The notes beneath the pieces are model-generated. The model did not search any database and was not told the DNA's origin. It worked only from the letters and a program-made list of their open reading frames with translations. Both the position numbers and the translations under genes were made by a program. Positions 1 through 11,108 of a stretch of 64,000 nucleotides of DNA are shown here, in pieces. Positions within the stretch are counted from its first letter, which is position 1. Each line of letters opens with the position of its first letter. The DNA is taken from assembly GCA_029298735.1 (NCBI GenBank), contig JANSLP010000015.1, positions 1 to 64,000 on the forward strand, in the 5' to 3' direction. The stretch is from Ophiostoma sp. CBS 140.51. Taxonomy: Eukaryota > Ascomycota > Sordariomycetes > Ophiostomatales > Ophiostomataceae.

Positions 1-915
1 AGGAAGCTGAAGTGGGTCTGTTTTTGGTGCTTTCTCAAAAAAAAAAAAAAAAAAAAAAAAATAAAAGCAGTACCAATAAGATTTGACAGGCACTAGATAG
101 GAGTGATCACGTTGAGAAACCAAAGGGAGGGGAAGAGATCCTGTTCATCTTTGTACAATACATCTACAATTTGATGCCATTCAATTCACCAATTTTCTAT
201 TGAAGCTCATTGAGGCCTCGATTTACAATTTCTACCCCCTGGGCTACCCTGCTCTCCTCTTGACGTCTGTACCATTCTCCCACCTTCTTGCACCATTCTT
301 GTCCTCTCGTCACTCCCGCCCTGACATTTGCATCACCCTGCCCTGACTTTGTCCTCACCACCTCCTCACCTTCATTTCACGTTCATGCCCTCGCACCCAC
401 CCGACTGCCTGTCCTACCGCCACCATTTATTTCCCTTTCCTCCCACTTATTCTCTCTTTTCTTTCTACCTTCCTTTCTTTTCTTTTTCTTCGACAGGCAC
501 CACGACAACCAAGCTATGCTTGTCTTCGAGCTTGTCAACACAACGCCCACGTCGATCGTGTCGGCTCCTCTCCTCTTTTCCTCAAACAGGAAGTCCTTCT
601 TCCAAACACGCATCTCTCTCTTTTTGCACCCATCTTCTCTCCATCTTTCTTCTTCGCCCTCTTCTTTTTTCTTTTCTCCCTCCTCCGTCTTTTGCTTTTT
701 TTTCTCTGCTCTTTCTCTTCACGGCCATCCTGCACCATTCTTCTCTTCTCTCCACTCCAAACTCTCTTCCTCAACAAATCTTTCACTTTCACCACTCGTC
801 ACCAATCCAGCTCAATCCCCTCGCCATCTACGCACTCACATACTGACTCACTTCCTTCTCAATAGCCCATCACCACCACCACCCTTCACTCGTAAGTCGA
901 CGGCCTACTTTCAAG
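1..915. other. Gene-free leader upstream of the BTB-like gene
   Basis: No supported gene. There is an A homopolymer of 25 at 37-61, then from about 240 a strongly C/T-rich stretch on the + strand leading into the ATG at 916. Such pyrimidine-rich leaders are common in filamentous fungal promoters and 5' UTRs. Open frames crossing it have simple Ser/Pro/Phe/Leu composition expected from CT-rich DNA and run out of frame into the downstream gene, so I do not call them. Confidence 0.6.
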
Positions 916-2434
916 ATGTCGTTCCCTCCTTACCCACCATACATGCAAGCCGCTCCGCCGCCCGGGTATGGCGCGCCTGGTCAAACGGGCTACTTCACCA
1001 CACAAAGCCTCGGCGGCTTCTACGCCCCGATCTCCAACAATCCTCCATTTGGTCCAGCCGCCCAACCCCAGCCGCAGCTCTTTGGCACTCCGGGCAGCGC
1101 TGGCCAGCTATTTAATGGCTGGCCAGGCTCCCGCGAGGAGCAGGAAAAGATGCAGCAGCAACAGGCCGAAGAGGCCAAGAAGGAAGAGGCTCAGCAGCGT
1201 GGCAATAACCGTGACGGCGACCGCAGCCAAAGCCGTGCCAGCAGCCACCGCAACGACAACAACCGCGAGCGCCGTGACGGCAGCCACAAGTCCAAGACGA
1301 CCCATACGAAGGGTCGTTCTACTCCCTGGGAGGAAGTCGTGGAACGTCTTGGCGACGTGACAATCAAGGACGAGGGCGACGAAGACGACGACACGGCCTT
1401 GTATGACCACTGTGAGAACAGCGACGGCAGCAACTCACCCACCAGCAGCGCCCGTGGCTCCAACTCTCCTACTGGTAGCAACTCCGACGGCAGCGACAAC
1501 GGCAACCAGGAGGTCATCATCCAAACCGGTGGCTCTGCCCGTGTGATTGTCCACCTCAACCACTTCGACCGCCCGCCTTCGACGACCACTTTCCTCGTCT
1601 CCGCACGCCGCATGCTCTCCCTGGCTCGTGGCTGGCCGCACGTCTGCCACCAGGGCATGAACGACTTCGAAGTGACGGCCAATGACGGGGCAGCTGTCTT
1701 GGGGATGTACTGGCTCCTCCAAGTCCTCCACATGAGCGTCGAGGAGCAGCAATTCTACCAGGGACACGACGCGACCACCAGCAGCAGCCCCGATTTCAAG
1801 GTACATCGCCTTCGCCCTGGGATGGCGCCTGCGACGACTCCTCGCCAAGTCCCTCCCACCATTCCCTCCGAGCTGCCTGCCCGCGTCCTTGCGTACGCCA
1901 CAATGTACGCCAACCACATTGGCGTCCTGGATAACGCCCAGGGCGAGAAGCAGCAGCAGATGCTCGGCAATGGGCCAGGTGCTCTCGGCAGCCCTGCCAG
2001 CATTAGCGTCCCCGCCGATCGCTTCCGCAGCCGCGCTGAGACGTGGATGCGCGCCGTCACGACGAACCCGCGCTGCCGCCGGACCCTCGACAGTTCGCTC
2101 GTCGCCCCCGCAGACTGGCCCTTTGTCCTCTACACGGCCCGTGTTCTCGGTGACCGGCAGCTCTTCACTATTGTCCTGCGCACCCTGCTGGACCGCTGGT
2201 GGCTGAACGAGCGCGGAATCTTCTGCGACGTGGACGGCCCTGCCCGCATTGACCGGCTTCCCGATGCAATTCGGGAAGTCGTCCTCCGTGACCTGAGTGA
2301 GTCATCCTTTCCCTTGCCCCCTATGTCGTACTGACGATTGATTTGGTTACTGACAAACTGCAGCCCCTTTCAGACAGTCCCGAGAACGGGCCGTTGAGCA
2401 AATCATTTCAAGCGCCATGACGGCGTTCTGTTAG
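916..2434 (+). CDS. BTB-like fungal protein with low-complexity N-terminus
   Basis: Two exons, 916-2296 and 2364-2434, give 483 aa. The 67-nt intron has donor GTGAGT, an ACTGAC branch-like site and acceptor CAG; without splicing the frame stops at 2334 with an unrelated tail. Residues 1-100 are Pro/Gly/Gln-rich with a polar Gln/Glu/Arg stretch, followed by acidic and Ser/Asn-rich linkers to about 200. From about 205 the protein is ordered: a strand-helix region (RVIVHLNHFD, then FLVSARRMLSLARGW), a helix ending in WLLQVLHM, then ADWPFVLYTARVLGDRQLF near 395-415. This order resembles the divergent BTB-type proteins common in fungi, where a helix like LLxxLH is followed later by a W-x-x-x-A-x-x-x-G-x-x-x-LF motif. 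The match is by eye and weak, and no function can be assigned. The start was chosen because this ATG opens the proline-rich frame after the CT-rich leader. Confidence 0.75.
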
Positions 2435-3546
2435 ATTGGCTCGACAGACGACAACGGACAAGCATTTGGACGAGGCGTATATGATTTTTGTCGCGTTGGG
2501 AGGAGGAAGCATAATTGAGAGGCATTGGGCTTGGAGCATTGAGGCTCGGAATGAGAATAGGATTTTAAGGATTGAGCGGCGGGCAGTGGCGAGAGGTTTA
2601 TGGATTGGAAGATGGAAAGAAGAGAAGTTGAGGGACGAGCGTTCAGCGGGCAAGTGCCCAGCAATAATCATTGAGGCCGACAACAAGTCGAGCTTCCACA
2701 CATCCGCAGGTCTGTCAACAGAAGACATTCTCATTGATATCAAATCAATTCCACAATATCAAATAAACAATTGAACCTCGTAGAGTCATACCTCGTGGAG
2801 GCATAGTAATGTAGATCTCAAAAATGAAACAATCACCAGATGGGACGACTGATGACAGAGATTAACGAAGGATCGGATTCTTCTCCGAGCACCCCCAAAA
2901 GACAAAGACCGAAAAGGCAGAATGCCTCCCCAATCTCTGCTGCGAACCCCATTTGGCCGTGGAACGTAAGACCCGACCAGGCGGTTGCGCAAGAGCACTC
3001 GTTTTCTACTGAAGAAGAAAGAGAGAAGAAGAGGAAGAAGTCGAAGGAGACAGTAGCGAAAATTTTGGGCTGTTTTGGAGAAGCTCCAGCCAGCTCAAAT
3101 CTCCACTTTACACGTGACCATCTGGGCATGGCAAAATATTGATCCGAAGTACTCCTTCCGTACTCCCCTGCCTTACAGTCTTCAAGCATGTGCCCAAGGA
3201 CATTGGAGGTGGGGCTGATGACGAGACGGACAGAATCGGCGGCGCGGTGATTGGCGGAAGGGCGCTGGGTGCTGGAGACCACCCCCAAAGTCTCCCCCCA
3301 GTGGTCCCCCCAGGCCCCAGAAAGTGCTTGTGAAAGCCGAGGAAGCCCGAAAAATCCAGCCGAATTGGCCAGAGCAGGGCAAGTTCGAATTGGAGACAAC
3401 GGAAAGAAGCATCACCAAATTTGTCGCAACCACAACACACGCATCTCACTTGCATCAGCCATTCGACACGCGACATCGACGACTGGAACATCTCGTCCTT
3501 CTTTCTTTTCCCATCTCCCCTCTACCACCCCACAACACACATCACA
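2435..3546. promoter_or_regulatory. Intergenic region with upstream region of sdhC
   Basis: No supported gene. A CACGTG palindrome followed by ACC lies at 3111-3116, about 430 bp before the sdhC start. CACGTG is the core site for fungal bHLH factors such as Cbf1, but its use here is inference. The last 120 bases before the ATG are C/A-rich, as in many fungal leaders. Short frames at 2408-2774 on both strands have no recognisable features. Confidence 0.5.
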
Positions 3547-4292
3547 ATGAACGCCCAGCGGGTAGGCATGATGGCGCTTCGGAGAGGTTCGTAATCTTCC
3601 TTTCTCGACGACGACAGTCACATGGTGATGATGACAGCGACGACGACGATGTCGACGATGCGATGCAATGGCCACGACGTCTCGCATCCAATTGTTCCGT
3701 CGTGAATTGCCATCGTCAACTCAATTGACCAACTGCTAACTATCTTGTCTTGACAGCCGCCGCCAAGCCCTCGATGGCCCTCGTCTCCCCCAGCATCGCC
3801 CGCGGCCTCATTGTCCGCTCCGCCATGCAAGCCCAGCAGTCCCGCGCCATCGCCACCCAGAAGCTCTCCCACGACGAGGGCAACAAGCTCCTGGCTTCCC
3901 AGCGCCTCAACCGCCCCGTCAGCCCCCATCTCACCATCTACGACCCGGCTCAGATCTGGTACGGCGCCTCCATCATGCAGCGCTACACGGGTATGGCCTA
4001 CGCCGGTGCTCTGTACGCCGGCTCCCTCGCCTACCTGGCGGCTCCCCTGCTTGGCTGGCACCTCGAGTCGGCGTCGCTCGTCGCCTTTGCTGCCAGCCTC
4101 CCCGTCGCCGCCAAGGTCGTGCTCAAGACGCTCGCCGCCTTCCCCTTTTTGTTCCACTCCTTCAACGGCGTGCGCCACCTGGTGTGGGATGCCGCCGTCA
4201 AGGGTTTCAGCAAGCCGGAGATTGCCAAGGCGACGAATGCGATTTGGGTGGTGAGTGTGATTGGCAGCTTGGGGCTGGCTCTGCTGTGGTAG
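3547..4292 (+). CDS. SDH3: Succinate dehydrogenase cytochrome b subunit (SdhC), complex II
   Basis: Exons 3547-3586 and 3757-4292 give 191 aa. The 170-nt intron uses GTTCGT, branch GCTAAC and acceptor CAG; the first exon codes only 13 residues. The protein anchors the succinate dehydrogenase dimer in the inner mitochondrial membrane and helps bind haem b and ubiquinone. The family signature RPVSPHL is at about residues 66-72. HSFNGVRHLVWD, with His147 and His154, lies in the second transmembrane helix and contains the expected haem-ligand region. Three hydrophobic helices are visible, at about 92-112, 117-147 and 174-191. The first 50 residues are rich in Arg, Ala and Ser and lack acids until the mature part, fitting a mitochondrial presequence. 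This is also the protein family targeted by carboxamide (SDHI) fungicides. The length is normal for a fungal SdhC. Confidence 0.95.
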
Positions 4293-5828
4293 GCGCGGAA
4301 GGTGGTGTGAAATGAAGAAGAACGTTTGGCGGGAGTCTGCATACGCATTTTATTTGTTCTATATTTTTGAATTGATCTTGGAGGAGAGGCTCGCGACGAC
4401 GACGTCATCGGGGAGAGAGTTTCAAGACTGGTGGCTGTACGTGTACAAACGGAAAGGAAAACTAGATGGAAACCAAAGACAGATAACAAACTCAATAAAA
4501 ACAAGATCAAAACATACCAAACATCACTGGAAGCTATTTGATTGCACGCATATCACATGTTGAATTTGGTACGAGGAAGTATGCTCATAACACACAGACA
4601 AAGTGACGTAGGTTCCTCACATGAGATGGAGAGGCAAAGTTGCTGATATTGCCTCATGAGACAGGCACTAAGAAGGACAGCCCAGCATGATATAAGCTCA
4701 AGACATTGGCCACTGATATCTGATATCCACGCGAATCGACTCGTGCTTCCCACTACCTTCTCGATGATCGTCCTATCCCAACCTGTTGTGCCGCGAACCA
4801 GACTGTCGGGCAGTCCGAGGAGACACAGGCTTACAAGAACATCCCAATGAAAGCTTCCAACGCACACTAAAAGGCAACTTTACACGATGCAATTTTTGCC
4901 ACGTTCTTCTCGTTGGTGTCTTTCGTGTACAAACTGCACGTGTTTTGTGGTCAGGCCGTGCTTGGGTCGTGCTGTGCAAGTGCAAGTAGACTGATATCTT
5001 TCTTGGGTCTCATAGACTCCCTTTAAAAAAGTACGATCCCACGGAAGGATATCCGTTCTGGTCCGCGGCCAAGCCTTTGCTCTTCGTTTCTTTTCGTTAT
5101 TTTGTTTGCGTTACTCTTGGTGCAGCCCCCTCTTTCTCGAACTAGGCAATGTTAAGGTTGCAATGGGCCGAGCCGTGCAGGAGTTGTACTTGTACATTTA
5201 AAAGGACAGGGGCATATGCAATACAAAAGATGATAAAAAGGAAGAGCAGACATGAGCCAAATAATTTTGTAATGACAGACGCGAATTTGTTGCGTGATTT
5301 TTACCTAAGCTGCTGTGTGAGTTGCTGTGTGGAATAGAACGACACTGTGACACTAGGATGCAATGCAAGAGGAGGCAGAAAACGCCCGAGTGCTAGCTAA
5401 AGAACGTCCCTATCGGATGCTTTTCCATGTTCTCTCTTTTGTGGTAGGAGAATGCAGGGTAGGATCTGTAGATGGTAGAATGCATGCCTCAACGGAGCAG
5501 TGACAAGCACGGAGGCTGCACCTGATCTGGTCACGCCCGCATCCCGCTTCCCCGTGAACACTGCAATCACTGCAAGTCCTCCTTTGCAATCTACGTCAAG
5601 AAGGCGACTCGCATTTACCTGTTTGTGATTGCGTGAAAAGGTCGTCCAGTGCCAAGGCACAAACCCTTCCTTTTCCAATTCCCTCTCTTTCTCTTCCCAT
5701 ATCTATCATATTCGTTCATGATTCGAGACTCGAAAGTTCTCTTGTTCAACTTTTTTGTTAAACCTTTGCATCACCATCACCATATCGTTCACAGTTCCAC
5801 GTCACATCACAACAATTCACCACAAGCA
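4293..5828. other. Intergenic region between sdhC and the mpaB-like gene
   Basis: The sdhC 3' UTR probably occupies the first 200-300 bases; AATAAA-like signals occur around 4494. I see no coding pattern, tRNA or repeat in the remainder. The final 180 bases form an open frame continuous with the next gene (5649-5828), which I treat as leader. Confidence 0.5.
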
Positions 5829-7235
5829 ATGGGAGACACGTACAATCACACAGCCGGCGGCACCGCCGGTCACACGGCGACGACCGGCATCCTGCACCCC
5901 CACATCATGGCCTTGGTGTCGGCCGTGGCCCTTCACCCACGCCTTGCCGTCGCCATCACCTTGTTCGCCGTCCATGTCGCCGTCTGCCACTTGTTGCGGT
6001 ACCGCCGCATGAGGGCGATGCACCGCCAGCACGACCATACCTACCCGGACCGCGACTCGTACGCCAAAATGACTTCTGACGACGCCCAGGCCATCCTCGC
6101 CACCATTCAGCAGCGCGAGTTTCCCTTCATGTATACCTTGGCCATTGAGTTTGGCATCTTCAAGACCTACGGCATACCGACAATCTCCCGGGTGGTGGGC
6201 GCCACGCGCGCCGTCACCGACCCCCTGCCCGCCGCCAAACGGGCCGCCGACACACTTGTCATTATGAGCGAGTTCTCTGTTAACCCGCCAACCTCCACGC
6301 GCGCCCTCCAGGCCATTGCCCGCATGAACTGGATGCACAGTAAGTACATGGCCGCGGGGCAGATTCGCAATGCCGACCTGCTGTACACGCTGTCGGCGTG
6401 CATCACCGAGCCGATTCGGTTTATTGAGCGGTACGAGTGGCGGCCGCTCAGCGAGCTTGAAAGGTGCGCTCTCGGTGTGTTTTGGATGGGCCTCGGCGAC
6501 GCCATGGGCATCGACTATGGACCGACGGCCGAGAAGGGTCTAGGAGTTGAAGGACTTGCGGGTGGGGAGGACCGCAGCTGGCGCGATGGCCTCGAGTTTG
6601 TCGACGCCATTTCGGCCTGGGCCTTGGAGTACGAGCGCAACGTCATGCGACCCTTCCCGGCCAACATCCCGCCCGCGCGGCGCCTGACGTCGATGCTCCT
6701 GCAGCTCGTGCCAACATCCTTTCAACCTTTCTGTGTGGAGGCCATGACGGTGCTCATGAATGACCGTATGCGCGAAGCGTTTGCCTATGCCGACCCGGGG
6801 TTGACGGCGTGTCTCGTGACGTACGGCGGTCTGGCCATGCGTCGTTTTGTACTGCGACACCTCGCCCTCCCGCGTTTTGGCGTCTACCGCGTGGCGAGCG
6901 AAAATGCCGATCCCGTCACGGGCCGCGTCAAGCTCAATGAGTATATTACGCACCCGTGGTACAATGCGCCGACGGTGTGGAACCGATGGGGGCCGATGGC
7001 GATATTGATGCGCTTGGCTGGTGGTGCCGTGCCGGGGGACACTCGTGTACATGGAGAGGACGTTCGGCCGAAGGGACGTGAGAGTGAAGTCAAAGGGGGC
7101 AGCACTTACCTACCTGAAGGCTTTCTGGTGTCGGACTTGGGACCATTTAATTTCATGGGCCAGGGGAAGGACGAGACAGAGTCTGAGATGGAGAGGCTGC
7201 GCACGACGCGGTCAGGCGGGTGTCCTTTTGGGTGA
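5829..7235 (+). CDS. mpaB-type ER-bound oxygenase family protein (DUF2236-like)
   Basis: A single exon of 468 aa from the ATG at 5829. The frame is open 60 codons further upstream, but that part is CT-rich leader with His and Phe runs, so the 5829 start is preferred. One hydrophobic segment at about 28-50 would anchor the protein in a membrane. The core has the family's conserved block: RALQAIARMNWMHSKYMAAG, then NADLLYTLSACITEPIRFIE, YEWRPLSELE and FWMGLGDAMGI (about 155-230). Proteins with this block include MpaB, the ER oxygenase that cleaves the side chain in mycophenolic acid synthesis, and they are related to bacterial latex-clearing oxygenases that bind haem through a His. The family is large in fungi and usually not in gene clusters. 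There is no polyketide or terpene gene next to it here, so the substrate is unknown. Confidence 0.85.
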   Translation: MGDTYNHTAGGTAGHTATTGILHPHIMALVSAVALHPRLAVAITLFAVHVAVCHLLRYRRMRAMHRQHDHTYPDRDSYAKMTSDDAQAILATIQQREFPFMYTLAIEFGIFKTYGIPTISRVVGATRAVTDPLPAAKRAADTLVIMSEFSVNPPTSTRALQAIARMNWMHSKYMAAGQIRNADLLYTLSACITEPIRFIERYEWRPLSELERCALGVFWMGLGDAMGIDYGPTAEKGLGVEGLAGGEDRSWRDGLEFVDAISAWALEYERNVMRPFPANIPPARRLTSMLLQLVPTSFQPFCVEAMTVLMNDRMREAFAYADPGLTACLVTYGGLAMRRFVLRHLALPRFGVYRVASENADPVTGRVKLNEYITHPWYNAPTVWNRWGPMAILMRLAGGAVPGDTRVHGEDVRPKGRESEVKGGSTYLPEGFLVSDLGPFNFMGQGKDETESEMERLRTTRSGGCPFG

Positions 7236-8092
7236 AGTGACGTCTGTCTGGAGGAGGAGGTGAAGAAAGATGAGGTGATAACGGCAGAAGTAAATAGTAT
7301 GAAAAGGGGCTGAATGGATTGGGGGCCAAAACACGGACGGCCTGGCAAGAACAGAACGAGGAAGGAGCTTCGAGTCTGTTGGAACGGGAAGGAACGAATC
7401 GGATCAAGTCCTCACTGCGAGGCTTAATGCTTACATTTCCATCGGTGCATTGGCGTTCATCTGGAAATAGCAGAAATGTGTAAGATAAACGAAGCGTACA
7501 CTATTTTAATAAAATTGTTAAAAAAAGGTTTAGTTCACGATGAGATGACGATTTCGTGACAGTTAGAGGATGTCAGAGCTCTATCTTTTGTAGATTATCG
7601 GTGGCTCCACTTTTAGATAGTGTGGATAGCACTATGAAAGCGGCTTGTCTCTGGAGCTGCTAGCGCGGGGGTCAGCTATCAAGCTCATTCTTTCTCACAG
7701 CGGCTTTAACGCCTTTAAATGCGCCTGAATGGCTCTCTCAGCACCCCCACCACTGGCGCTTCAGCGGATGACGGATGCGCACGGGCCACAGTAGGCAAAA
7801 CGCACAGCAAACAGGCAAGGGCAGGCTGCTTCTTCTTGTCATTCCGTCTCCCCGCCTTTACCTTTCCAGGCTTTAACCTCAACCTCACCAAACCTAAGCT
7901 TGAACAACCACACGACGACGACACAACAACGAGATACGAATCACATGATACGATAGTAAAGCGACACCAAGCCACACTGCACTCAGCTTGACCGCCTTCC
8001 ACGACCAGCTGGGCATCCAGCTCTTTCGACCCAACCTCTTCTCACCTCTCCTTCGACAACGCCGACCACCTCACGAACTCACCACCCCCACC
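7236..8092. other. Intergenic region upstream of GTR1
   Basis: Contains the mpaB-like gene's 3' region and the GTR1 promoter and leader. The frame of GTR1 is open back to 7988, but the 35 extra codons are C/A/T-rich leader and not conserved-looking. No other feature seen. Confidence 0.5.
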
Positions 8093-9328
8093 ATGGCCGA
8101 CAGCATCCCCTTCTTCGGCGCCGACGTCCGCAGCGAGGTCAAGAAACCCAAGAAGCGCAAGGTCCTGCTTATGGGCAAGAGCGGGTCGGGCAAATCGTCC
8201 ATGCGCAGCATCATCTTTAGCAGCTACCTCGCCCGCGATACGCGGAGGCTGGGCGCCACCATTGACATCGACCTGTCGCAAGTCAAGTTCTTGGGCAATT
8301 TGACGCTCAACCTATGGGACTGCGGTGGCCAGGAAGCCTTTACGGAAAACTATTTGTCGCAACAGCGCCAGCACGTCTTCAGCAATGTCGGCGTCTTGAT
8401 TTACGTGTTTGACATTGAGTCGCGCGATGTGGAGCGGGACCTGGCGACGTACGTGTCCGTCATCTCGGCTTTGACACAATACTCGTCCGGAGCCAAGGTG
8501 TTTGTGCTGATCCACAAGATGGACCTGATTGTGGCGGCGTCGCGGGAGGCCGTGTTCGAGGAGCGGGTGCGGCTGGTGCGGCAAAAGACGGCCGAGTACC
8601 TGCAGAATGTACGGGACAATGCACGGGGGGAAGTCTTGTCGGATGGGGGAGGAAGTGTCGAAGGAGGCGGTGGAGGGGACAACCCCGAGTACAGCGACGA
8701 GCCGCCCGAGCTGGAGCTGACACCCTTTGCCACGAGCATCTGGGACCAATCGCTGTACAAGGCGTGGGCCAGCATCATTCATGATCTCGTGCCCAACCTG
8801 GCCCTCATCGAGACCAACCTAGGACACCTCGGGCGACTAGTCGAAGCCGAAGAGATGCTGCTCTTTGAACGCACTTCCTTTTTAGTGGTCTCCCACTGGA
8901 ACTCCACCGAAGGCGCCTCCAACCCGTGCGAAGACCGATTTGAGCGCATGAGCAACATTCTCAAATCCTTCAAGAGCTCGCTGGCTCGGTATACGGGAAC
9001 ACCACGCAACGCCGAACAGTTTAAACTGTTTGAGCTGCGCTTTGGTGTCCGCTTCAACCTGTTCATCGGCAAGTTTACGACCAACACGTACATTCTGGTG
9101 GTGCTGCCACCCGGCGAGGCGCGGTTCAATGCCGCCCTCCTCAACACGCAGATTGCAGCCAAGCAATTCGAGTTCTTGGACGTACCCGTAGGTGTGGTGA
9201 CGAACAAGGACTATGGCGGTCAGCAGCAGCAGCAGCAGCAGCAGATTCAGCAAGGGCAGCAAGGTCAACAACAGCAGCGACAAGGCCAACAACAATATGG
9301 AGGCAACGGCCTAGCCGGGTATGCATAG
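8093..9328 (+). CDS. GTR1: Rag-family GTPase Gtr1 (RagA/B orthologue)
   Basis: A single exon of 411 aa. The ATG at 8093 (context CCACCATGG) was chosen over an in-frame upstream extension. Gtr1 pairs with Gtr2 on the vacuole and, when GTP-bound, activates TORC1 in response to amino acids through the EGO complex. The P-loop GKSGSGKSS is at 28-36, the effector-region threonine is Thr56, DCGGQ is at 76-80 and HKMD is at about 149-152. The C-terminal half carries the roadblock-type dimerisation region (LFERTSFLVVSHW, then FELRFGVRFNLFIGKF). Two oddities are seen. A Gly/Ser/acidic insertion (about 180-205, containing SVEGGGGGDN) interrupts the G domain before the region around WDQSLYKAW. A Gln-rich tail of about 35 residues begins with eight CAG codons. 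Gtr1 proteins usually end soon after the roadblock domain, so the tail may be lineage-specific. Confidence 0.93.
   Translation: MADSIPFFGADVRSEVKKPKKRKVLLMGKSGSGKSSMRSIIFSSYLARDTRRLGATIDIDLSQVKFLGNLTLNLWDCGGQEAFTENYLSQQRQHVFSNVGVLIYVFDIESRDVERDLATYVSVISALTQYSSGAKVFVLIHKMDLIVAASREAVFEERVRLVRQKTAEYLQNVRDNARGEVLSDGGGSVEGGGGGDNPEYSDEPPELELTPFATSIWDQSLYKAWASIIHDLVPNLALIETNLGHLGRLVEAEEMLLFERTSFLVVSHWNSTEGASNPCEDRFERMSNILKSFKSSLARYTGTPRNAEQFKLFELRFGVRFNLFIGKFTTNTYILVVLPPGEARFNAALLNTQIAAKQFEFLDVPVGVVTNKDYGGQQQQQQQQIQQGQQGQQQQRQGQQQYGGNGLAGYA
9221..9244 (+). repeat. (CAG)8 microsatellite in GTR1 coding sequence
   Basis: Eight uninterrupted CAG codons (Gln) followed by a longer impure CAG/CAA tract to about 9300. 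It is a slippage-prone site and the tail length may vary between strains. Confidence 0.95.
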
Positions 9329-9694
9329 GGGAGGGTATTACGATATCGGGAAGCGGTACCAAAAGATGAGCAATCTTATGAGGCGTTTTGGAATACGGGA
9401 TTTATTATTGGGCATATTTATTTGGGAACGAGCTAGAACGACAAACGACTATGGCACACTGCATTTGCATTTCACACATCACACATTAGTTAGGATCAAT
9501 ATCACAAACGTTTGTGAACATTCGCATGAACAGTAAAGATTCTATTTCGTGACAATAAACAATGCAAAGTTCCATGTGATGCTATCAAGTAGCTTGTTTA
9601 TCTAGTGCACCCCATGCATATGAATCGACATGCAACATAATGTAATCCGTGTCCGTATAGCGTCTCTTCCATTTCCCCTCTCACCCTCTCTTCT
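9329..9694. other. Convergent 3' intergenic region, GTR1 / SHP1
   Basis: 366 bases between two stop codons facing each other. AT-rich, with AATAAA-like signals near 9554 (ACAATAAACAATG). Nothing else seen. Confidence 0.5.
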
Positions 9695-11108
9695 TTACAC
9701 CCACTTCACAATCACGGCACCGCCCCGCTTGAACTCAGCCGTCTCGCCCAGCACCAGCGACTTGTCCGTGTGGTCCTTGTTGGGGAAGGTGGTGGCCAGC
9801 ACCCAGCTGCGGCCTTGGGTGGACGAGGCGGGGAGCGCGCGCTGCACGAAATCGTAGACGTCGTTGATGGTCTGTGTGGTGTTGAAGCGGGCCGGCAGGC
9901 GTGTGCCGTCGGGGAGTTGCACGCGGAGGTTGACCGTGGGCAGCGATTCGTCGACGGTCGGCGTCGGCGTGGAGGCTGCGCTAGCAGCTGAGGCACCGGC
10001 CGACGAGGAAGACGACGTTGCAGCCGCTGGCGCGGCCGCAACACCGGGGACTGGCGCCCCCAACCGCCGGCCCTCCCCCGAAAACGGCCGGTACACCCGC
10101 GGCAGCTGGTGCCACTTCTCCTCATGCTCGTGCAGCTTGATATCGACCGCCTGCGCAAAGGGAACATTCATCAAGTGCAGGGGCGCCCGGCCCTGGCGGA
10201 TCATCTGCAGGTCGGCGGCGTTTTGGGGGTCGTCGTAGCGGTGCAGCGGTCCGTCGTCGATGCTGAAGCCGTCTTGCCAGATGTGCAACACTCTCTCTTC
10301 AGCAGGCGCCGCAGCAGCGGCGGCGGCAGAAGAGGAGGGGGACGCAGTCGGGTCAGGAATGGTGCGTGACTCCGTACCTTCACCACCCAAGGTCTGCCCC
10401 GATCCGCGGAACCGTGAAGGAGGAGCCTGCGAGGGCCCTCCCGGAGAGTCGCCGCCCGGACCAGCACCGCCCCTCGCCTGATGGTTGGCCTTAGCCTTAG
10501 CGACAATGTCGCGCATGACGCGGCGGGCATCGCTCGAGGGTCCACCGGCCATGGTCGGGTCCTGGACGGCCAGCCCGGACTTTTCGCCGCCGGCAAACAG
10601 GTCGCCGCGGCCGCGCTTGCTGTCGTCCTCGTCGTCATCATAGTCTTCGTCGTCGTCGTCATCGTCGTGGCCGTGGCCGTGACCGTGGTGGCCTGCAGAG
10701 GAACCACTCTGGAGAGAGCTCATTGTCATCAGGCCCTTGCGCTTGGGGGGTTGCCGAGAAGAGGAGGCAGCTGCACGAGACGAAGATTGTGACTGCGGGG
10801 CCGGACGGCCGTCGAGGGTGCGTGGTCCTGTATAGGAAGGGTCGACAGTGGGATTGGCAGAGGAAGAGGCTGCCGTGGCCGCTGGATCAGCCTCATCTTC
10901 TTGGCTCTGGTAGAACTCGGCGAGGGCGGCGTCGGCGTCCCAGTCGGCGGCATCTAGGAAATCGTTGGCCTGCAGGTGTTAGGGTGGTGTCGCAGTGTCG
11001 CTTCAAAGTACAGTCATTGCAGAGGGCTCAACTTACCTCAGTCGACGAGACACCGGTGATGCCGCAAAAGGAGCTGATGATTTCATCTTTGGAGAGTACT
11101 TCCGCCAT
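9695..11108 (-). CDS. SHP1: Cdc48 cofactor Shp1/p47 (UBA-SEP-UBX protein)
   Basis: Two exons on the minus strand, 11037-11108 and 9695-10969, give 448 aa. The 67-nt intron has donor GTAAGT and acceptor CAG at phase 0. The first exon plus the start of the second makes a UBA-type domain (ITGVSSTE, then ANDFLDAADWDADAALAEFY). The middle has a His-Gly and Asp/Glu tract, the element FAGGEKSGLAVQDP, and an SHP box FRGSGQTLGGE at about 211-221 that binds the Cdc48 N domain. The SEP domain is at about 250-329 (LHIWQDGFSIDDGPLHRYDD) and the C-terminal UBX domain at about 368-448. This is the full p47/Shp1 domain order. The protein delivers ubiquitinated substrates to the Cdc48 ATPase in membrane fusion, ER-associated degradation and regulation of protein phosphatase 1. 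The HG and acidic tract at about 117-140 looks like a lineage-specific insertion. Confidence 0.95.

Noticed and set aside
288..1115. 275-codon frame upstream of and overlapping the BTB-like gene
   Set aside because: It lies in CT-rich leader DNA, has simple Ser/Pro/Phe/Leu composition, and runs out of frame into a clearly better coding frame.
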